DNA of 64,000 bases from Mangifera indica (lineage: Eukaryota > Streptophyta > Magnoliopsida > Sapindales > Anacardiaceae), in the NCBI RefSeq assembly GCF_011075055.1, contig NC_058149.1:6516449-6580448 (forward strand), in the 5' to 3' direction. Positions within the stretch are counted from its first letter, which is position 1. Each line of letters begins with the position of its first letter. Position numbers and translations under genes: made by a program. The notes under the pieces were generated by a model. It was not told the DNA's origin. It worked only from the letters and a program-made list of their open reading frames with translations, and did no database searches. Positions 57,754 to 64,000 of the stretch are shown here, one piece after another.

Positions 57754-60174
57754 TGTAACGCCCCCTCTAGGTATTACCTTTTAGAGGAAGACGTCACTAA
57801 ATTGTCCATTTCAAGATGCATTAAATAAAAACAATTAACAACTCAAAAACATTTGAATAAAACCTCGTTCATTGAACTTTATGAAATTACTAAAATATCC
57901 TTTTTCAAAAGCTAAAATTGAAGCATAGAAAAGATGTCAAATCATAAAATATAAAATGAAAACCTAATATATGTAGTCTGATGCAAAGAGAAAATCAGAA
58001 TAAAGTAAAAACTAAAAAAACAAAAATACCTTCGTTGCTCTATACCTATAGACCATTGCTTATCTTGTAACTATCACGATTACATGTATCTACACATATG
58101 AAAGTAAGGGAATGAGTGATGTGAACACTAAATAAGTAGGAGACTATGTTGATAACTTTTATTGAAATCCCCAAAATGCCCTTAAATTCATCCCATACTA
58201 ACTTTATCATTTAAAGTCAATATTAAACTCCTCTATAAATGATGATGAGTCGTATATATTGTCTTTGTACTCATATTGTACTCTGAGGACTGTCTAAGTT
58301 ATATAACATAACTCTTGGATTGAACTATGTATCTCTCTATCACTAAGGAACTATTCCCTTAGATTTCTATCTAGTTTGACCATGTTAAACTCAACGGAAG
58401 CATATGAATTTGAGTACTATAATTGAAGTTGTATAATACACTAATTGGTTTGGATTAAACATAAGGATTTGAAACCTTGACCATGTGAGCTCTCTTTCTA
58501 TTCCACTACACTGTCTGTATCTCATATAGGTTTTATTATAAGCAAATACCCTACTGCAGATCTAGCATTATACTACAGACATGCCTTACTGCGGGTGGTG
58601 TAGGGAATATGTACTCATGGTACCCTCTCATAATGATCCTATGATGTATAACATGCATATATCTTAAGCCTTTACTTAACTTAGCTCGCTCTTACTTCCA
58701 CCTAACAGTATTTTTCGTGCCTTTCTATGACTAAACTCTTTAGCATGTGAGGTACTATTGTATACCCAAAATTTCTCATTGTTACCTAAGACGCCCTTAA
58801 ATCTCTACCCTAGTTCTCTTACTCTCTTATTTTTCTACCCTAAATACATGACGTTCAAATCTAAACATATAGAGGTGTCTATTTGTTTTCCTCGAACACA
58901 AACACCTCTCTATGGCTTTTCCCTATGTACTATTATTGAGGGATACATAGGCATGTGTCTTAATTAACACGAACATGCATTCTCTAAATATCTATGTGTT
59001 TTCCTTATTCTTATCTCAACCGCTTTACTTTTCAAGGGTGTTTTAGTCATTTCACATCACACATGGTTGTGCTAATGCTATATATGGGAAGTCCACGTGT
59101 TCTAGTTAACTGTTTACTAGTGAACGACGTCTAACAGTCATCGGAGTGTTGGGAAATGTAAGCTGAATTCTAGGCTTTACATATATGGGTGTAGGAAACT
59201 TAACCTAAATTTTGGGCTTTACATACACAAGCTTATGTCCCATACCATATGGTCATGTGTCATGTTCAAAATGTAGAAACGTCCCATCTGAACCCTAATT
59301 TGATCTATAAAGAAAGCGTTTCTCCTCTTAACAAATTAAACACCTCACTTTTATGATATTATACATAAGATATCATTGGCATAACAAGTTTACTTGACCA
59401 CAATTTTATTCCACGTAAAATCATCAACGAAACTTGCATAAACATGGCATAGGATCTATATATACAACATAGACATCTAACATTAAATTCTTATCATTAT
59501 ATCATACACACATCATCATCAACATTCTCAAATATGTCAACTCAGAAGAATCATGGCATCAATTTATCCTAATGCATAATTCAAATAAATTTCATAAGTC
59601 TCAATGAAAAGCTATCAACCTTACATGATATCACACTTTACTCTCAACAACAACACAACCACACAACGTCAATGCACACACACACACACACACATATAAA
59701 CATTGCATATCTTTCTTACCTATTAACTAAAATCCACCAAAGTCAATGTTGATCTATAGAAATAAGATTGCATAACTAGGCTTCCTTCTTTCAAGGTATT
59801 CTCTTTTCCTTGTTGTCAGAAACTCTACTGAAAACATTGTCAAAAACTGCCACCATAAAGTCAAAATATCAGACCTTTATTCTCACTTTTTTTCTCTCTA
59901 ATTCATCCATTTAAAGAGTTGGATGATAATTCATAAAACACATTAACGTGCCTTAAATAAAAATTGATTTCATGTTCAATATACATAGGCATGTGTTGAG
60001 GCATAGGGGCATATGTCACTCAAATTTAAATTTTATGTGGATTCCTCTTATCCAGCTGATGTAACCATGACACATGGTCATGTGTCACTTAGAACTCATA
60101 GTTAGACCTTCAAAAACACACTAACGTATGCAAAAAGACTAATTTACCTTTGAGATATACATATGGGTATTACA
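57754..60174 (-). mobile_element. Solo LTR of the chromovirus group, 2421 bp
   Basis: Starts TGTAACGCCCC and ends GGTATTACA, with a perfect 5-bp target duplication ATAAA (57749-57753 and 60175-60179). No primer site, coding region or second LTR adjoins, so the internal part was lost, presumably by LTR-LTR recombination. Read on the minus strand it matches 12448-13306 and then 1105 back toward 990. This sets its strand and shows the empty site of the Athila-type insertion near 58640. The plus-strand open stretch at 58758-58967 inside it is chance. 59671-59693 is a CA microsatellite. Confidence 0.92.
59671..59693. repeat. (CA)n microsatellite
   Basis: About eleven CA units inside the solo LTR. 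Confidence 0.95.
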
Positions 60175-60289
60175 ATAAAATTATTTGAGATGGATCCAAT
60201 TTGAATTTTGGATTGAGTGTTTTGAGTCTTAGGAAGTCTTAGGGCCCAAAATGTTTTTTTTTAAATAGCATTTAGGGACTAAAGTATAA

Positions 60290-62543
60290 TGTAATATTCC
60301 TCTCTAAACACATACCTCTACACGAAGTATATACCCGAAAAGATGTGTTTCAGTAAAACTTTTATACGCATAAAACAATTATTAAATATGCCTCATTAAA
60401 TAAAAACCCCACACTCCCAAAGTACATTTATTATTTAGTTAACAAAAATAACAAAGTCTGAGTAACATTTATAAAATTCATGTGCACAGTAAATCAGTAC
60501 AATGCAATATGCATAAAAGTCTATTCATGAAAATGTGCATAAATAAACATAATGAACTTAAGTTACAAGGATCCTTAATATCATGGTAAAATGATGACCA
60601 TGCCCCTGCTTTCATGCTCCTCTACGAGCTGACCCATCGATTCCCTTGCTACCACCTCGCTGTTATATGATTCTACATACAAAACCATACAAATAGAACA
60701 TGTGAGGAAATACACTCAGTAAGTAAACAATCCCATATATCTTAGGGTGTATATTTGAATAACCATATGATATCATGTGTTTTGTATTTATCATTCTCGT
60801 GTCAATATGGATGTTTATCTAACATCCCTGATGTCCATCCAAAATATCATAATACCTAATGCCTAATCCATAATAGTGGTGTCATCCCAGATGACTAATG
60901 TTATATGATGTATATTGGCATCTCGGATGCTTGGTGAAAGCATAAAACATCTCAGATGTCAATTATAAAGTGCACCTATTACATGTTCTAGCTGGGCTTA
61001 GGGCTATAGATACCATATTGTAAGGTAGTGAGATCCTAGAGCTCTATTACTATCACACATGCATCCTGGATGCTTCGATGGCTATCATCAGTGCTAAATC
61101 ATCTAAAGGTATCAATGTCACACAAACTTACCCTGATGTTCTCATTACCACACTATAAATAGCTAAGTGGTTCTAAATATGTAATATATAGTTTTCTAGT
61201 TTCAACTCAAAATCACTCTAGTTAGGGTCTATGTCGTTGTCTAGATAGTCAGACACACCTATATTAGACTTCATTAGGCCTTGCATCTTCTTTCATTGAA
61301 ATCTTCCCTTATAGGGGTAGAATGGCCATTTTTAGGGTTATATGCTTATTTTGAGATTCTATAAACTCTGTACTAATTCTTTACATTCTTAATCTCAATT
61401 TTCCCAAATGTACATAGGTGTGTGTGCTTCACACACGGTTGTGAACTCTTTAATTCACATGACTTGAAACCTAAACACATGGATGTGTATCTTTGGGGCA
61501 GAACACACGACCATATGTCCTATGCCACAAGGGTATATACCTGTTCCCAAATCTACACTCTTATGACTTACTTTAGCATGGGGAGAAATTCTTCCAAATA
61601 CACATCACTGTGTATTCCCTATACATAGGCATATACGGTCCTTTTTTCCAAAAATTGATAGACACTTCCCTACACTTTCCATCCATCTAATCTTAACTAT
61701 AACATTCTAACTTTTACCAAAACACTTCTAACCATATGTAATACACTTCCACATTACCAACAACATATTACCAAACCGTAAATCATAAAATAATACAACA
61801 TTCTAAAACAATTCGCATAACCATAACATTAATTCCAACTATGAGATTCACATGAACAAACCCTTATATATGATTCTTGCATCCAATTTGACATCAATCA
61901 ATAATCTATCAGCATAAGTTAAACCATCTAAACATGATTAAGGATCAATCCAACGCAACATCTTTAATCCCTAATTCATTAACGCACATAATCCAAACAA
62001 ACATCAATTAAGCATTTGAATATCAATCTCCACAACAAGATTAAGTAATCAAAATCATTAGACAACAAATACTAAAAATCTTCATGTGGCCTTTGAATTG
62101 CTTTCCCTAAGCTTCTCTTTATGTCCTAAACTCCAAGGCTCACCAAAATCCTCTCACACAGAATGATCTTTCTAAAAAAAAGGAAAAAAGTAAGCCAAAC
62201 ACATTTTCAATCCTTTTTATTTTCTCTCCAAACAATAGTACATGGGCGTGTACTTAAGGCACACAGATGCGTATGTTGTTACGATATCAAAGCTATGTTC
62301 TAAAATCCTCGCAAAACATATCTTTATCTTTGAATTTAAATTTGTTGATGATACATTGGTGTGTACAACATCCAAACTTGGTCAAATAACACGCATCTCC
62401 TAGAAAAGACCATTTTACCCTTTTGCCATGACACATGAGCTTGTAGTTTCCCTACACGATCTTGCATCCCAAATCTCACACATAATTACTCAATTCAAGC
62501 AAAAAGACAAAAAAATAATTTGTGCATACATGTGGGTGTTACA
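60290..62543 (-). mobile_element. Second solo LTR of the chromovirus group, 2254 bp
   Basis: Starts TGTAATATTCC and ends GGGTGTTACA, with a perfect target duplication TATAA (60285-60289 and 62544-62548). It has the same internal layout as the neighbouring solo LTR but is clearly diverged from it, so it represents another subfamily or an older insertion. It contains repeated CACAC/GTGTG words (61415-61640 and 62235-62280). The minus orientation is inferred from the layout shared with the first solo LTR. Confidence 0.9.
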
Positions 62544-62548
62544 TATAA

Positions 62549-64000
62549 TAATCTTAGAGTTTTTGGGTATAAAAGAAATTGTGATTGGAAGGCTTATCCA
62601 ATTGGATTGAATTCAACCTAGTTTGACCTTTTCTTTGACCACACATGACTATGCATAATCCATAAACAACATGCATGGTGAGTCGGATATGGATAAAACT
62701 TTATCCTAATCTGCACCCAAGGATTCAAATAAATCAGGATCATATCAAACAAAGATCAATGATACATGACCGTTCATCCACAATGAATAGTTATACATGA
62801 TGTCTTTATAAATAGAGACATGATTTCACAATTTTGATAACATTTTACAATATACACATATGGACACTCGTTCATCCTAAAATAAATTACGGATCATACA
62901 AAATAAAGATCAAGGATAACCGATTGCTTATGTTCCATGAACGCCCATTCATCGTGTTTTAAAAATATAGAATAAATTTCATAGTTTCAGAACTTTTGCT
63001 TAATTTCAAAGACAAACGAATGTTTGTGCAAATACCTTCCCTATTTGTAGAGCCCTATTAGCCTCGTAGATCAATTTTAATCTCCATTCCATCTGTGCTT
63101 CATGCGGATACCAAGATGCCACCTTGTAGTGGGTTGGATAGCATTCTCATAGTCACATAAAGATAGAAAAAGTTTTCAAACACAAATATAAGGTTCTCAA
63201 ACACCCTATGTATATTGTTTGCTTGTTTATGAAAATAATTCTTAAAACGTGATCCTCTATGGGAGTTTTCAAGTCTTGTTTGAATTTAAAATTGTATTCC
63301 GTTGCCTCACTAGACTCTGACAACCCTAAATTTCTCAATAGACAAAGCAAGAAGGTTTTTGTAAAAAGGATAAAGAACCTAGTAAGGGAAAAAGAAGATC
63401 AGACCTTTCAAATATGGTAAGATCTAGAGAGAATAACAAGATAGTCAAAGATTGGGTAAAGATAAGAGACCTAGCCTAAGTGGAAAAGGAGAAGAGATCA
63501 TTTGAAATGGTTAGAGATAACTTGCTTGTTGTCATTGAGTTGTTTATGCATTGTGTTCTCTTTATTGTGATTCACTGCTCTCTTGATCTTCATCTTGACC
63601 CTTATAACTTAGATAGAATGTCAAGAGGTAAGGGGTTGTTTTTGGGGGTTTGTAAGAATGCTATTTTCCTTTGTTTTGGGGTTTTGTTGTCCATAACCTG
63701 AGGGCTTGTCTCGTGGTATGGGCCAACGCCTTGAGTTGTATAGTTTTTTCTTCTTTTAATGAAATTTACTTAAATTAATGCTATAATATATATTTATATG
63801 TGTTATTATGTGATTAAATATTATTTTATTATTAATTTAAAATTATTTAATTATATGATGATATATATATAATTTATATTTATTTATGTATTTAAAATAG
63901 ATATGCGTAGTTTTATTAAAAAAAATAGTAAGAGCTTTCATATTACATGTAATCATTTGGAATCCATTGGGACGATTTGAGACCCAATTCGTTGACTTAA
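62549..64000. other. Unassigned end of the window
   Basis: No recognised gene. A roughly 150-bp segment seems duplicated loosely: GGATCATATCAAACAAAGATCA at 62738 and GGATCATACAAAATAAAGATCA at 62891, each followed by GTTCATC or CATTCATC. TATAAATAG at 62808 looks promoter-like. The 73-codon open stretch at 63480-63701 has no family pattern. The GC-richer end near 63700-63770 ending in AATGAAATTTACTT resembles the tail of a LINE or a transcript, but this is weak. Confidence 0.35.

Noticed and set aside
63480..63701. Small membrane-protein gene of 73 codons
   Set aside because: No family pattern, no splice or promoter support, and similar open lengths occur by chance throughout the window.

Overview
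The window is nuclear DNA of a flowering plant, most likely a eudicot. It is strongly AT-rich, holds one intron-rich plant gene with clean GT-AG junctions, and is otherwise filled with plant transposon lineages (Athila/Tat and Del/Tekay-type Ty3-gypsy, Ty1-copia, TRIM, hAT, and a Mutator-like element carrying a Ulp1-like gene). There is nothing bacterial in it. I cannot name the species from sequence alone.

Layout. 1-1105 and 12443-17320 are two parts of one Del/Tekay-like chromovirus whose 5' LTR starts left of the window. An 11.3-kb Athila/Tat-type element (1106-12442) sits inside that LTR, and a 586-bp TRIM (13694-14279) sits just behind its primer-binding site. 18429-19729 is a 1.3-kb non-autonomous hAT-like element with a perfect 8-bp target duplication and a 205-bp internal inverted repeat. 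About 20301-38061 is a decayed Mutator-like element: a MuDR-type transposase on the plus strand (21122-23510) faces a Ulp1/C48-protease-like gene on the minus strand (about 37020 down to 23986). That gene has been split by an 8.2-kb minus-strand Ty3-gypsy element (25397-33561), and its 3' end carries an 881-bp tandem duplication. The proposed right inverted repeat of the Mutator-like element ends about 230 bp upstream of the TATA box of the only intact gene, a PRHA-type PHD-finger homeodomain protein (coding exons 39066-44067, 728 residues).

Right of the gene, 46138-53251 is an Ac-like hAT element with a decayed minus-strand transposase and a nested 2.1-kb non-autonomous LTR element (46508-48588). 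53260-57750 holds a degenerate relative of that LTR element, a 30-bp minisatellite, a Ty1-copia reverse-transcriptase fragment and two local duplications. 57754-60174 and 60290-62543 are two solo LTRs of the chromovirus group, each with a perfect 5-bp target duplication. The last 1.4 kb is unassigned.

How it fits together. Solo LTR 57754-60174, read on the minus strand, matches 1-1105 and then 12443-13306 without interruption. This proves the Athila-in-LTR nesting from within the window. Every transposon coding region is broken by stops, frameshifts or changed catalytic residues, so the region looks like a graveyard of layered insertions around one conserved nuclear gene. I found no new biochemical system. 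The most unusual items are the Ulp1-carrying Mutator-like element with lost catalytic residues, its nearly identical 881-bp duplication, the gypsy element whose gag-protease region is replaced by a copy of its own 3' untranslated sequence, and the hAT-like element with a long internal hairpin.
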